64,000 bases of DNA, from positions 381,997-445,996 of the forward strand of contig NZ_JAJSAQ010000001.1 in NCBI RefSeq assembly GCF_021729075.1, in the 5' to 3' direction. Made by a program: the position numbers and the translations under genes. This document shows, piece by piece, positions 20,217-29,387 of the stretch. Position 1 is the stretch's first letter. Every line of letters starts with the position of its first letter. This DNA is from Microbulbifer guangxiensis (GTDB taxonomy: Bacteria > Pseudomonadota > Gammaproteobacteria > Pseudomonadales > Cellvibrionaceae). The notes under the pieces are model-generated. The model worked only from the letters and a program-made list of their open reading frames with translations. It searched no databases and was not told where the DNA came from.

Positions 20217-21845
20217 ATGGCCGCCTGCGACGCACTTCTGGCCCGTATCCGTGAAGCCGTGATCGGCGAGCGGATGCCGCTTTCCACCCCTTTCGGCACA
20301 CGCCCCCTGATCTATGCCGATTACACGGCATCCGGGCGCGGGTTGACCTTTATCGAGGACACCATCCGCAACCAGGTGCTGCCCTGGTACGCCAACACTC
20401 ATACCGAGACTTCGGCTACCGGTCGCCAGACTACCGCCTTCCGCGAACAGGCCCGTGCTGCCGTGCGCCGCTCGGTCAATGCCGATGATGAGCACGCCGT
20501 GATTTTCTGCGGTTCCGGCGCGACCGCCGCCATCAACCGCCTGGTTGACAGCCTCGGCCTGCGCCAACCGGCGGTCGAATACGCTTCGGGCAACGAGGAG
20601 CAACTGCCGGAACACCTGCGTCCGGTGGTCTTTATCGGCCCGTACGAGCACCACTCCAATGACCTGCCCTGGCGCGAGTCCCTGGCCCAGGTGGTAACCA
20701 TCCCGCAGTGCGCGAAAGGCGGCGTGGACCTGGCGGCACTGGAGGCAGCCCTGCTCCGCTACCGGGACCGTCCGCTCAAGGTCGGCAGTTTTTCCGCCGC
20801 TTCGAACGTCACCGGCATCCGCACCGACGTCGCCGCGGTTACAGCGCTGCTGCATCACCACGGTGCGCTGTCCTGCTGGGATTACGCCGCTGCCGGCCCC
20901 TACGTCCGCGTCGATGCCGCGGGCGACGGTGATCGCACGCGCATCGATGCACTGTTCATTTCCCCGCACAAATTTGTCGGCGGCCCGGGAACACCCGGCG
21001 TGCTCGTCATCGATCGCGGGCTGCTGCCCGCCAAGCAGCCGGCAGTGCCCGGCGGCGGTACCGTGTCCTGGGTTGGCCCGGAGAAACACACCTACCTGCC
21101 ACCGGGTGAGCGCCGCGAAGAAGCCGGAACCCCGGCAATTGTGGAATCCGTCCGTGCCGGTCTCGCCTTCCAGCTCAAGGATGCCGTCGGCGCAGAGGAA
21201 ATCGAACGGCGTGAAGCGGAGTGGCTGCAACGGGCCTTCGCACGCTGGGCAGATAATCCCAATATCGACATTCTCGGCGGCATGCAAGCAGAGCGGGTCA
21301 GCATCGTCTCCCTGCACATCCTGCGGGAGGGCAAGCCCCTGCACCACGGTTTTGTGGTCGCGCTGCTCAACGACCTGTTCGGCATCCAGGTCCGCGGCGG
21401 CTGTTCCTGCGCCGGCCCCTACGGACACGCCCTGCTGCACCTGACCCCGGAACAGAGTGAGGCCCTGGAAAGCGTGGTCGCCGGCGGCGAGAGCCTGCTC
21501 AAGCCGGGCTGGGTGCGATTGAACTTCAACTATTTCCTCGATACCGAAACCGTGGATTACCTGATTGACGCGATCGACCTGATCGCTGACCAGGGTTACC
21601 GGTTGCTGCCCTATTACCAGTACGATGCGGATGCCGGAGTCTGGCGCTACCAGGGTGCACATGGTGAACCGCCGTTGCCGCTGTCCCTCGACGGTGGCCT
21701 GGCGCCTGCGCCTGATCGCGTCGATGCGCCACTGGCAGAATTCATCGAGCAGGCACGTGCCATCCTCTCCGAGCCGAGGGGCGAGATCTGCGCACAGCCG
21801 ATTCTTTCCCCGCGGGCAGAGAACCTGCGCTGGTTCAATCTCTGA
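20217..21845 (+). CDS. Class V aminotransferase-fold PLP enzyme (cysteine desulfurase-like)
   Basis: The 542-residue protein has the fold-type I PLP core of the cysteine desulfurase/kynureninase group: YADYTASGRG near the start, EHHSNDLPWRE, the Schiff-base lysine K252 in SPHKFVGG, and a C396-S-C398 pair in GGCSCAGPYG on the mobile loop where SufS-type desulfurases hold their catalytic Cys. It is about 140 residues longer than SufS, mostly after residue 440. No suf or isc genes are nearby, so it is unlikely to be the housekeeping desulfurase. It may act on another sulfur or amino-acid substrate. The Lrp-type gene upstream is a possible regulator. The ATG has GAGG seven bases upstream. Confidence 0.8.
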   Translation: MAACDALLARIREAVIGERMPLSTPFGTRPLIYADYTASGRGLTFIEDTIRNQVLPWYANTHTETSATGRQTTAFREQARAAVRRSVNADDEHAVIFCGSGATAAINRLVDSLGLRQPAVEYASGNEEQLPEHLRPVVFIGPYEHHSNDLPWRESLAQVVTIPQCAKGGVDLAALEAALLRYRDRPLKVGSFSAASNVTGIRTDVAAVTALLHHHGALSCWDYAAAGPYVRVDAAGDGDRTRIDALFISPHKFVGGPGTPGVLVIDRGLLPAKQPAVPGGGTVSWVGPEKHTYLPPGERREEAGTPAIVESVRAGLAFQLKDAVGAEEIERREAEWLQRAFARWADNPNIDILGGMQAERVSIVSLHILREGKPLHHGFVVALLNDLFGIQVRGGCSCAGPYGHALLHLTPEQSEALESVVAGGESLLKPGWVRLNFNYFLDTETVDYLIDAIDLIADQGYRLLPYYQYDADAGVWRYQGAHGEPPLPLSLDGGLAPAPDRVDAPLAEFIEQARAILSEPRGEICAQPILSPRAENLRWFNL

Positions 21846-21951
21846 CTGCAGCTTTGGCCAGTGGCAAAGGAACCATCGCATCCACTGCGGTGGTTCCAGC
21901 CATGGCATCATCCATGGATAATGCAGGAAAGCCGATAAGCAAGGACGTGCA

Positions 21952-23121
21952 GTGGCGGAGACCTCCCTCTTTCAATCATTCTTCCTGATTTTCAGCGGCG
22001 CGGCCCTGCTGGCCACGCTGGCGCTCTATGGCCGACAGCCACTGCTGGTGGCGTATATTGCGCTCGGGGTCCTGCTCGGGCCGTCTGTGCTTGGCGTGGT
22101 CAACAATGTCCAGCTGCTGGCCGACATGTCCACGGTGGGCATCATCTTCCTGCTGTTCCTGCTCGGCCTCGACATGCAACCGCAGGCCCTGGTGTCGGTG
22201 ATCCGCAAGGCGACTTTTGTCGGGCTTGTCAGCTGTGCCGTATTCCTCGGCCTCGGCTACGGGCTGGGCAGGTTGTTTGGCTTCACCACCGTGGAGTCCT
22301 GGGTGATCGGCATGGCGATGATGTTCTCCAGTACCATCATCGGCATCAAACTGTTACCCACCACCGTGCTGCATCACAAGCATCTGGGCGAATTGATGGT
22401 CGGCCTGCTGCTGTTCCAGGATTTTGTCGCCATTGCCTGCCTGATGATCCTGCTGAGCGGCAGCACTGGCCAGGTGGATTTTGCCCAGCTTGGTATCTCC
22501 TTCGCAGCCCTGCCCCTGCTGGTGCTGGTGGCCTGGGCGGCGGTCAAATACGTGCTGCTGCCGCTCTTCACCCGCTTCGACCGCTTTCACGAATATATCT
22601 TCCTGCTCGCCCTTGGCTGGTGCATGGGAGTAGCGGAGCTTGCGGAAATTCTCGGCCTGTCGCGGGAAATCGGCGCTTTCATCGCCGGTATCACCATGGC
22701 AACGAGCCGGATTTCCCAGTACATCGCCCTCAGCCTGAAGCCCCTGCGGGACTTTTTCCTGATCCTGTTTTTCTTCAGCATCGGCGCCCAGTTCAAGCTC
22801 TCCATGGTGCCGGAAATTGCCCTGCCCGCCCTGATTACCGCGGCCGCCGTGCTGGCCGTCAAGCCGCTGATATTCCGCCTGCTCCTCGGCAGCCAGAGTG
22901 GTCAGAAGGTGCTGGCCTGGGATATCGGTTTTCGCCTGGGGCAGATCAGTGAATTCTCCCTGCTCATCGCCTTCCTTGCTGCCAGCCAGCAGCTGATCGG
23001 CAGCGGGGCCTCCCACCTGATACAGGCCACTGCGATTCTCACTTTCCTGGTGTCCTCGTACATCGTGGTGATGAACTTCCCGAACCCCATCGCGATCAAG
23101 GATGAACTGCGCCGGGATTGA
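21952..23121 (+). CDS. CPA2-family cation:proton antiporter
   Basis: This 389-residue inner-membrane protein has about 11-12 hydrophobic helices and belongs to the CPA2 (KefB/Na+-H+ exchanger) superfamily. Recognisable parts are YIALGVLLGPSVLG, FLLFLLGLDMQP, the helix ending MMFSSTIIGIKLL and the conserved LLLFQDFVAIACL with the Asp expected to carry ions. It lacks the C-terminal TrkA-N domain of KefB/KefC, so glutathione or NAD gating is not expected. The start is GTG with AAGGA seven bases upstream. It converges on the RND permease gene. The transported cation is not predictable. Confidence 0.88.
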   Translation: MAETSLFQSFFLIFSGAALLATLALYGRQPLLVAYIALGVLLGPSVLGVVNNVQLLADMSTVGIIFLLFLLGLDMQPQALVSVIRKATFVGLVSCAVFLGLGYGLGRLFGFTTVESWVIGMAMMFSSTIIGIKLLPTTVLHHKHLGELMVGLLLFQDFVAIACLMILLSGSTGQVDFAQLGISFAALPLLVLVAWAAVKYVLLPLFTRFDRFHEYIFLLALGWCMGVAELAEILGLSREIGAFIAGITMATSRISQYIALSLKPLRDFFLILFFFSIGAQFKLSMVPEIALPALITAAAVLAVKPLIFRLLLGSQSGQKVLAWDIGFRLGQISEFSLLIAFLAASQQLIGSGASHLIQATAILTFLVSSYIVVMNFPNPIAIKDELRRD

Positions 23122-23136
23122 GACCCACCGGGACCA

Positions 23137-26100
23137 CTACCTGGCGGCCAGGCCACGGCTGCGCAAGCCAAACAGCCGTGGAATATCGCGGGCAAACATC
23201 AGGTAGAGACAGGGCACCAGGAGCAGCGAGATGGTGGTGGCGGCGAGAATGCCGTAACCAAGGGAGATGGCCATCGGAATCAGGAACCGGGCCTGCACCG
23301 AGGTTTCGAAAATCATCGGCATCAGACCGCAGAAGGTGGTCACCGTGGTGAGGATGATCGGCCGGAAGCGGCGCGCAGCCGCGCGCTTGATCGCATCTGT
23401 CACCTCCACACCCTGCTCCCGCAGGCGGTTGCCGTACTCGATCATCACCAGGGTATCGTTGACCACCACCCCCGCCAGCGCGACCATGCCCAGCAGGCTG
23501 ATCATGCTCAGGCCATAGCCCATGATCAGGTGTCCCATCAGGGCCCCGATGACCCCAAAGGGGATCGCCACCATGACCGTCAGTGGCTGTATGTAGCTCT
23601 TCAACGGGATTGCCAGCAACAGATACAGGGCGGCCATGGTGAGCGAGAAGGTCAGCCCGAGGGAGCTCAGCCCCTCGCGCTCCTCGGCCTGGCGACCCTC
23701 ATAGGAGATCCCGAGGCCGGCAACCTCCGCTTTCAGCTGCGGCACGATGCTCTGTTCCAGTTCGTTGATTACCAGAGCGGCCTGGTCTGCGGGCTCGACG
23801 TTGGCGGTTACCGTCATCACCCGGCGCCCCTCTCGGCGATTGATACCTGCATAGGCTCGTCCCTGTTCGATTTCAACCAGGTCCGGCAGCGGTAACCAGA
23901 CATTGCCCGCGGCCTGGATCATGATGCTGGAGATATCCTCCAGCGAGCCTCGCTGCTCCTCCGGCAAACGGGCCATGACTTTGACCTGGTCCCTGCCGCG
24001 CTGCTGGCGCATGGCCTCGGCACCATAGATGGACGCCCGCAGCTGGCGCCCGATTTCCTCCGCAGTCAGCCCCAGGCTCTTGGCCGTTTCGGTAAGGGTG
24101 AGGTCCAGCTGCTGCTTGCCGAGCGAAATACCGGGGTCGATATCACTCACCCGTGGGAAGTCCTGCAGAGCTCTGGCCAGGCGCAGTGCAACTTCCTCCA
24201 GTGTTCTGGTGTCACTGTGGCGCAGTTCGACAGTCAGGGCCGGGCCGGCACCCGGCCCGCCGCGATCGGCAGCAAAGCTGGAACTCAGCGCGCCCGGTAT
24301 CGGGCCCACCTCGCGCCGCCAGTCCCGCACAAACTCCCCGGTAGTGAAGGAACGCTGGTCGGCCGGCACCAGGTAGACATCGACCTGCACGGTGTTATCG
24401 CGGATCAGTCCACGCATCCCCAGGAAAGCCTCCTCTCCCCGCTTCTGCCCGAGGACCCGTTCTCCGGCGGCGGAAATCTGCCGGCGGGCCCGCTCCAGCT
24501 GCTGCTCCGCGGTACCCGCGGGAAACGTCACCTGTACGCGGCCCGAGTCCCGCTCCACCCGCGGCAGCAAGGTGAAGCCCATGCGCCCGCTGGCAGCGTA
24601 ACCCGAGACCACCAGCAGCGTGGCAAGCGCCACTGCGATGGTGCTGTAGCGGTGACGAATACACACATCGAGAAACGGCCTGAAGCGCCTCTCAACGAAA
24701 CGGTCGAGGCTTCGCGCCACCATTTTCTGACGCGCGGCAAAGCGGCGTGCGCGGCGGTTGCGATAGCCGCGGTGGGAATACGCCAGGTGCGCTGGCAGGA
24801 TAAACAGTGCCTCGACCCAACTGATGACGAAAACCGAGCCGACTACCAGGGGAATGATGCCGAAAATCTTGCCCATAAAGCCGGGCAGGTGCATCAACGG
24901 AACGAAGGCGACGATATTGGTGAGGATGGCAAAGGTCAGGGGCACCGCCACCTGCCGGGCCCCGGCGATGGCTGCCTCCAGGTTGCTGTAGCCGAGCCGC
25001 CGCCATTCATAGATGTTTTCACCGGCGATGATCGCATCATCCACCACGATACCGAGGGCGATGATGAAGGCGAACATGCTCACCATATTGATGGAAATGT
25101 CCATCGCCGGGAGGAACAGCAAGGCACCGAGGAAGCTGGTGGGAATTCCGAGCGTGACCCAGAAAGCGAGCCGCAACTCGAGAAAGGCGCCTAGAACGAG
25201 GAACACCAGCATCAGGCCGATAAAGCCGTTTTTCAGCAACAGCGACAGGCGCTCGCGGAAAATCTCCGAATCATCATCGCGAATACTCACCTGGACACCG
25301 TCCGGTAACGTCGGCGTCACTTCTGCCAGCACCGCGCGGGTGGCCTCACTCACGCTCATGGGTGTCTGGTCGCCGATGCGGAATACGTCGATGCCCATGG
25401 CCGGCTGGCCGTTGAATTCCATATTGCGCGGCTCGTCCACCAGGGCGTCGCGGACAGTGGCGATATCCCGCAGGCGCACGGTTCCGCCACCAGTGCCCTG
25501 CACCACCACCACCTCGCCGAACTCCCGCGCCCAGTCCCGTCGCTCGGTGACCCGCACGAGCACTTCACCGGCGCCGGTCTTCACCCCCCCTGCCGGCACA
25601 TCCACCGCAGCGTCACGGAGCAGCTGCGCCACCTGCGGCAACGAGAGCCCGTAGCGGCGCAGGTCCTCGCGGCGGATTTCCACCGCCACCTCGATATCGC
25701 GAACACCGTAAGCCTCCAGCATGGTGATATCGGGGTGGGCCTCCAGCTGCTCATACAGCTGCATGGTGATATTGCGCAGGGCGTGAATATCGATATCACC
25801 GTGAACCACCAGATCCAGAACGTCGCGCTGGTGGTCGGCGAGACTGACCTGTGGCCGCTCGATATCACTGGGGAAGGTGGTGACGCGATCGATCGCCTGC
25901 TGGATATCCTGGTAAACCTTGCTGCCGTCGGCATCTTCATCCAGCTCCAGACTGAGGGTGGCACTGCCCTCGCTGGCGGAGCCGCGCATCTCATGAATAC
26001 CCCCAATACCCTGTACTGCCTGCTCGGCCGCAACCAGCACACCGCGCTCAACCTCTTCAGGACTGGCGCCGGGATAGCTGATCTGCACGGTGACCATGCC

Positions 26101-26280
26101 CAGGCTGAAATCCGGAAATACCTCTTTTTTGACCAGTGTCGCGAAGACCAGCCCGCCGAGAATCAATACCAGCATCAGCAGGTTGGCCGTCACGTGGTTG
26201 TGGGCCATCCAGGCGATGGCACCGCCATGGAGTTCCACCGGCTCTCGCCTTGGAGGGGGATTTGACTGCAGTCCGCTCAC
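23137..26280 (-). CDS. RND efflux transporter permease
   Basis: This 1047-residue inner-membrane pump is of the AcrB/HAE1 class and would use the proton gradient to expel hydrophobic or amphiphilic compounds. The hallmarks are a first helix (VTANLLMLVLILGG), YPGASPEEVE, large periplasmic loops after helices 1 and 7, and the central paired acidic residues in GIVVDDAIIAGEN on helix 4. It is the last gene of a three-gene minus-strand operon. Its GTG start overlaps the adaptor stop by four bases. The sequence looks closer to the AcrB-like group common in environmental Gammaproteobacteria than to E. coli AcrB itself. Substrate unknown. Confidence 0.94.
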   Translation of the reverse strand: MSGLQSNPPPRREPVELHGGAIAWMAHNHVTANLLMLVLILGGLVFATLVKKEVFPDFSLGMVTVQISYPGASPEEVERGVLVAAEQAVQGIGGIHEMRGSASEGSATLSLELDEDADGSKVYQDIQQAIDRVTTFPSDIERPQVSLADHQRDVLDLVVHGDIDIHALRNITMQLYEQLEAHPDITMLEAYGVRDIEVAVEIRREDLRRYGLSLPQVAQLLRDAAVDVPAGGVKTGAGEVLVRVTERRDWAREFGEVVVVQGTGGGTVRLRDIATVRDALVDEPRNMEFNGQPAMGIDVFRIGDQTPMSVSEATRAVLAEVTPTLPDGVQVSIRDDDSEIFRERLSLLLKNGFIGLMLVFLVLGAFLELRLAFWVTLGIPTSFLGALLFLPAMDISINMVSMFAFIIALGIVVDDAIIAGENIYEWRRLGYSNLEAAIAGARQVAVPLTFAILTNIVAFVPLMHLPGFMGKIFGIIPLVVGSVFVISWVEALFILPAHLAYSHRGYRNRRARRFAARQKMVARSLDRFVERRFRPFLDVCIRHRYSTIAVALATLLVVSGYAASGRMGFTLLPRVERDSGRVQVTFPAGTAEQQLERARRQISAAGERVLGQKRGEEAFLGMRGLIRDNTVQVDVYLVPADQRSFTTGEFVRDWRREVGPIPGALSSSFAADRGGPGAGPALTVELRHSDTRTLEEVALRLARALQDFPRVSDIDPGISLGKQQLDLTLTETAKSLGLTAEEIGRQLRASIYGAEAMRQQRGRDQVKVMARLPEEQRGSLEDISSIMIQAAGNVWLPLPDLVEIEQGRAYAGINRREGRRVMTVTANVEPADQAALVINELEQSIVPQLKAEVAGLGISYEGRQAEEREGLSSLGLTFSLTMAALYLLLAIPLKSYIQPLTVMVAIPFGVIGALMGHLIMGYGLSMISLLGMVALAGVVVNDTLVMIEYGNRLREQGVEVTDAIKRAAARRFRPIILTTVTTFCGLMPMIFETSVQARFLIPMAISLGYGILAATTISLLLVPCLYLMFARDIPRLFGLRSRGLAAR

Positions 26281-27587
26281 CCGCGCCCTCCATGCCTGAC
26301 AGGGGAACCAGCTTTGCCAGCCCGTTTCCGGTTCGGCCCCTCCGGCCCTTTCTGACCGTTGCTGTCTGGCTCCTGCTGTCCGTCCCCGGCCGGATTCTGC
26401 GAGCCGGCTGGCCGCTGGCCCCGATTCCCCTGCTCTGCCTCTCCCGGCGCGCCGCTGACCCGCACCTGCATGCCTTCGGTCACGGCGGTGAGTCGCGTCG
26501 TCACCAGTAGCTCACCGCCGTTGAGCCCCTGTTCCAACACGGCGAAGTCACCACTCAGGTAGGCGACTTCCACGGGCTGGACCTGAATGCGTCCGTCCCG
26601 CACCACCCAGACGCGGCCGCCGTCCTGCAGAGCCGCCAGCGGCAGTCGCACGCGTTCACGTTCCGCCGGACTGACGATGGACACCCGCGCCAGGTCGTTG
26701 AGAAGCAGCTTTGGTGTGGCAGCTTCGCCGCGGGACAGTGGATCCTCCAGCTCCACCAGAACGCGGGCCAGACGGCCCTGCTCCTCCAGCACCGGGATCA
26801 GGCGCACGAAACTGCCCCGGCGATAGGTTTCCACTGGCCACTGGCTACCGCGAATACGCACCTCCGCCCCCTCGCGCCGCAGTCGGGCGAGCTGCACCGC
26901 CGGAATCTCCACCTCCACCTGGAACAGGTCTGCACCCGCCAGCTGGTAAAGCACGCTCCCCGGCCCCACCCTGTCACCGATGTCGACGCTGCGATCGACC
27001 ACCAGCGCGTTGAACGGAGCGCGGATCTCGGTAAGGCGCAGGTCCCGTTGCGCAAGGCGCACCGCCGCCTCGGCAGCCTGTACCCGCGCCTCGGCAGCTG
27101 CCAGCTGGGGCTCGCGCAAGACCAGGGCACGATCCGCCTCGGGAAGCGAACTGCCCAGTAATTCATATTCTTCCTTCGCCACTGCCTGCTGGCCGCGTTC
27201 CTGCTGCAGTTCTGCACGACGCTCTGCCAGGGTACTGCGCGCCGTCTGCAGGGCCAGCTCGTAGGGCTCACGCTCGATACGTGCGAGCAGCCGCCCAGCC
27301 GGTACCGTGGATCCCTGGCCGAGATCGTAATCGAGCCACTCCACCCGCCCCTCCACCTGGGGCTCCAGGTCCACAGTCTCCCGCGGGCGCACCCGCCCCA
27401 GCGCTTCCACAGTCACCGGGTAGAGACCGCGCTGAGCCTCGACCACTTCAACCAGCGGCGCGGGCGCAGGTCGCTCAGCACGGCCCATGGTGGGTTTCTC
27501 GCGCAGAAACCAGCTCGCTACCAGCACGGCTGTTACCAGCACGCCCACAGGGAAGACGAAATTCCAGTTCAGGCGCTCCAGTATCAA
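26277..27587 (-). CDS. RND efflux periplasmic adaptor
   Basis: This 436-residue protein is the membrane-fusion subunit bridging permease and outer membrane factor. An amino-terminal hydrophobic segment at about 10-27 anchors or exports it. Then come the lipoyl domain (VRPRETVDLEPQVEGRV), a long coiled-coil hairpin rich in Glu, Arg and Ala at about 110-190, and the beta-barrel domain. The last 58 or so residues form an unusual tail rich in Gly, Pro, Gln, Asn and basic residues. The start appears to be TTG and overlaps the stop of the outer membrane factor gene by four bases. The permease gene follows with a four-base overlap. Confidence 0.92.
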   Translation of the reverse strand: MILERLNWNFVFPVGVLVTAVLVASWFLREKPTMGRAERPAPAPLVEVVEAQRGLYPVTVEALGRVRPRETVDLEPQVEGRVEWLDYDLGQGSTVPAGRLLARIEREPYELALQTARSTLAERRAELQQERGQQAVAKEEYELLGSSLPEADRALVLREPQLAAAEARVQAAEAAVRLAQRDLRLTEIRAPFNALVVDRSVDIGDRVGPGSVLYQLAGADLFQVEVEIPAVQLARLRREGAEVRIRGSQWPVETYRRGSFVRLIPVLEEQGRLARVLVELEDPLSRGEAATPKLLLNDLARVSIVSPAERERVRLPLAALQDGGRVWVVRDGRIQVQPVEVAYLSGDFAVLEQGLNGGELLVTTRLTAVTEGMQVRVSGAPGEAEQGNRGQRPAGSQNPAGDGQQEPDSNGQKGPEGPNRKRAGKAGSPVRHGGRG

Positions 27588-29059
27588 GTGCCCCCCTGCC
27601 GGTAGATTTCCAGCTCCACCGGTTGCGGTGTTGGAAGGTTTTCTCCGGGAAGGCCGCCCGAGAGGGCACGATAGAGTACGACGCGGTTTTCGATCAGCTC
27701 GCGCTGTGCACTGAGGAGTTGCCTTTCGAGAGCCTGCTGCTCGTTGGTGGCGGTGAGTACATTGAGAAAATCCACTGTGCCCCGGCTGTAGGCGCGCCGC
27801 TGGCGTTGCACGATCAGGTCCGACAGCCGGGCCCGCTCCTGGAGGAAATCCAATCGCTCACGCACGGCCTGCTCCTGGATCAGCGCCCGCTCCACCTCGG
27901 ACAGGGCGTTCAGCACCGTATTTTCCAGCAGCGCCCAGCGTTCCTGTTCCAGTGCTTCCTGGCGGCGCTGTTCCGATGACAGTCGAGCGCCATCAGAAAT
28001 CACGCCCTCCGCTGCGGCGGTCAGCGTCAGCAGCCAGTCCCTGGTGATGTCACTGATCGATGGACCACCGCCACTGTAGAGAGCGGACAGGCTGATCACT
28101 GGCAGGCGCTCCGCCCACGCCTGCCGGGCAAGATAGTGGCCCTCCAGCAGGTTGCGCTGGGCCTCCATCACGTCGGGCCGACGGAGCAAGAGCTGCGCAG
28201 GCACTCCTGTATCCGGGAGCTTCGGCAGTGCCGGTAGCCCGATCACCGGCTCTACCATGGATCCAAAATGCCCCGGCGTGGTCCCCACCAGGGTGGCCAG
28301 CTGTACCCTCAGCACCTCGATGTTGAATTCGGTCTCCGTCAGCTCCTGCTGGGACTGCTCGACGAGCTGGCGCTGCTGCAAGACATCCGCGGCCGCGCTG
28401 ATGCCACCGCCAAAGCGGAGCTCCAGTACACGCAGGGTCTTGCGATTGGTATCGAGCTGCTGGCGCAGCAGGTCGCGCTGCCCCCACTGTTCGCGCAATT
28501 GCAACCAGGTGGTGGCCACCTCGGAGGCGAGACTGAGCGCGGCCGCCTGCAGGCTCTCTTCACTGGCTAACCGGGCCGCTTCCGCCGCCCGGGCTGCGAA
28601 GCGGACCCGGCCCCACAGGTCGACTTCGTAACTGGCTGCGAGGCGCCCACTCCAACTGCCGCCCTCGTTTTCGCCACCGGAAAAATCAAAGTCGCTGTCC
28701 TCCGACCGTCGCTGCTCAGTGTGCTCGAGCCCGCCGGTCAGCTGCGGCCACAGACCGGCGCGGGCGCCCCTGGCCACTGCAGCGGCCTGCTCCAGCCGCC
28801 ACAGTGCCGCGCGCAGGTCCGGACTACCGGTCAGCGCCTGCTGTACCAGGGCGTCCATCTGCGGATCGTGAAAGCTCCGCCACCAGAGTTGCGGCGGCGC
28901 TTCAGCACCGGACAGGGAGAAATGGTCCGGCAGCCCCAGTGCCGATTGCGGTAACCCCGGCGGCAGTGGCTGTGCAGCACAACTGGCCAGCAGCGGCAGG
29001 ACGATGACCAGGGTTCGCGAGACAGACAAGAACACCACCGCGTTGATCGTTTCAGGCAC
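27584..29059 (-). CDS. RND outer membrane factor lipoprotein (OprM/NodT type)
   Basis: This 491-residue protein is the TolC-like outer membrane channel of the pump. The signal sequence ends in a lipobox LLAS-C27, so it should be a lipoprotein. Two internal repeats of the outer membrane efflux domain follow, with characteristic long helices (AAALSLASEVATTWLQLREQ) and LLLRRPDVMEAQRNL. It is the first gene of the operon, and transcription should start in the 328-base region upstream. The GTG start has no clear ribosome-binding site, so the exact amino terminus is uncertain; the lipobox fixes the mature protein in any case. Confidence 0.92.
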   Translation of the reverse strand: MPETINAVVFLSVSRTLVIVLPLLASCAAQPLPPGLPQSALGLPDHFSLSGAEAPPQLWWRSFHDPQMDALVQQALTGSPDLRAALWRLEQAAAVARGARAGLWPQLTGGLEHTEQRRSEDSDFDFSGGENEGGSWSGRLAASYEVDLWGRVRFAARAAEAARLASEESLQAAALSLASEVATTWLQLREQWGQRDLLRQQLDTNRKTLRVLELRFGGGISAAADVLQQRQLVEQSQQELTETEFNIEVLRVQLATLVGTTPGHFGSMVEPVIGLPALPKLPDTGVPAQLLLRRPDVMEAQRNLLEGHYLARQAWAERLPVISLSALYSGGGPSISDITRDWLLTLTAAAEGVISDGARLSSEQRRQEALEQERWALLENTVLNALSEVERALIQEQAVRERLDFLQERARLSDLIVQRQRRAYSRGTVDFLNVLTATNEQQALERQLLSAQRELIENRVVLYRALSGGLPGENLPTPQPVELEIYRQGGT

Positions 29060-29387
29060 AAATAAAGAAATTATCGTCCAAAAGTGGTGGCGCCGGGCTC
29101 AGCCACTGGCCAGGTTGGTGCTCCCTGAGCCAGCCAGAGAGGACATTTTTCTATTCCGCACAGAGGGAGTGCTCTTGGGGCCTGACTCCGGTATCATGGC
29201 GGCGCCGGCAAATAGTGATCACAAATTCGAGCGGTCGCTATCAGTGTCACGGCAGCCCAACGGGCCCGCATCGCGGTAAACCCGGCCAGGTCGGCTGCCT
29301 TTGGCCCCGCCGCGGAACTGATTACCATGCATTGCCCGGGTTCAAGACCCCGGTTGCCACTGACAGCAAAGGTAGACGAGACAAATA
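29060..29387. promoter_or_regulatory. Divergent region between RND operon and gcdH
   Basis: These 328 bases lie between the outer membrane factor start and the gcdH start, and must hold promoters for both. I saw no convincing open frame, palindromic operator or RNA gene. A T-arm-like CCGGG-TTCAAGAC-CCCGG at 29336-29353 lacks any matching tRNA arms. Confidence 0.4.

Noticed and set aside
21869-21897. Hairpin GGAACCA...TGGTTCC after the class V enzyme gene
   Set aside because: It is a good stem but has no following T-tract, and the CPA2 gene starts 55 bases later, so termination is unproven.
20193-21911. 572-codon open frame antisense to the class V PLP enzyme
   Set aside because: It mirrors a well-conserved enzyme gene and carries no recognisable domain.
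29336-29353. T-arm-like CCGGG-TTCAAGAC-CCCGG, possible tRNA
   Set aside because: The loop has eight bases and there are no acceptor, D or anticodon arms in the flanking sequence.
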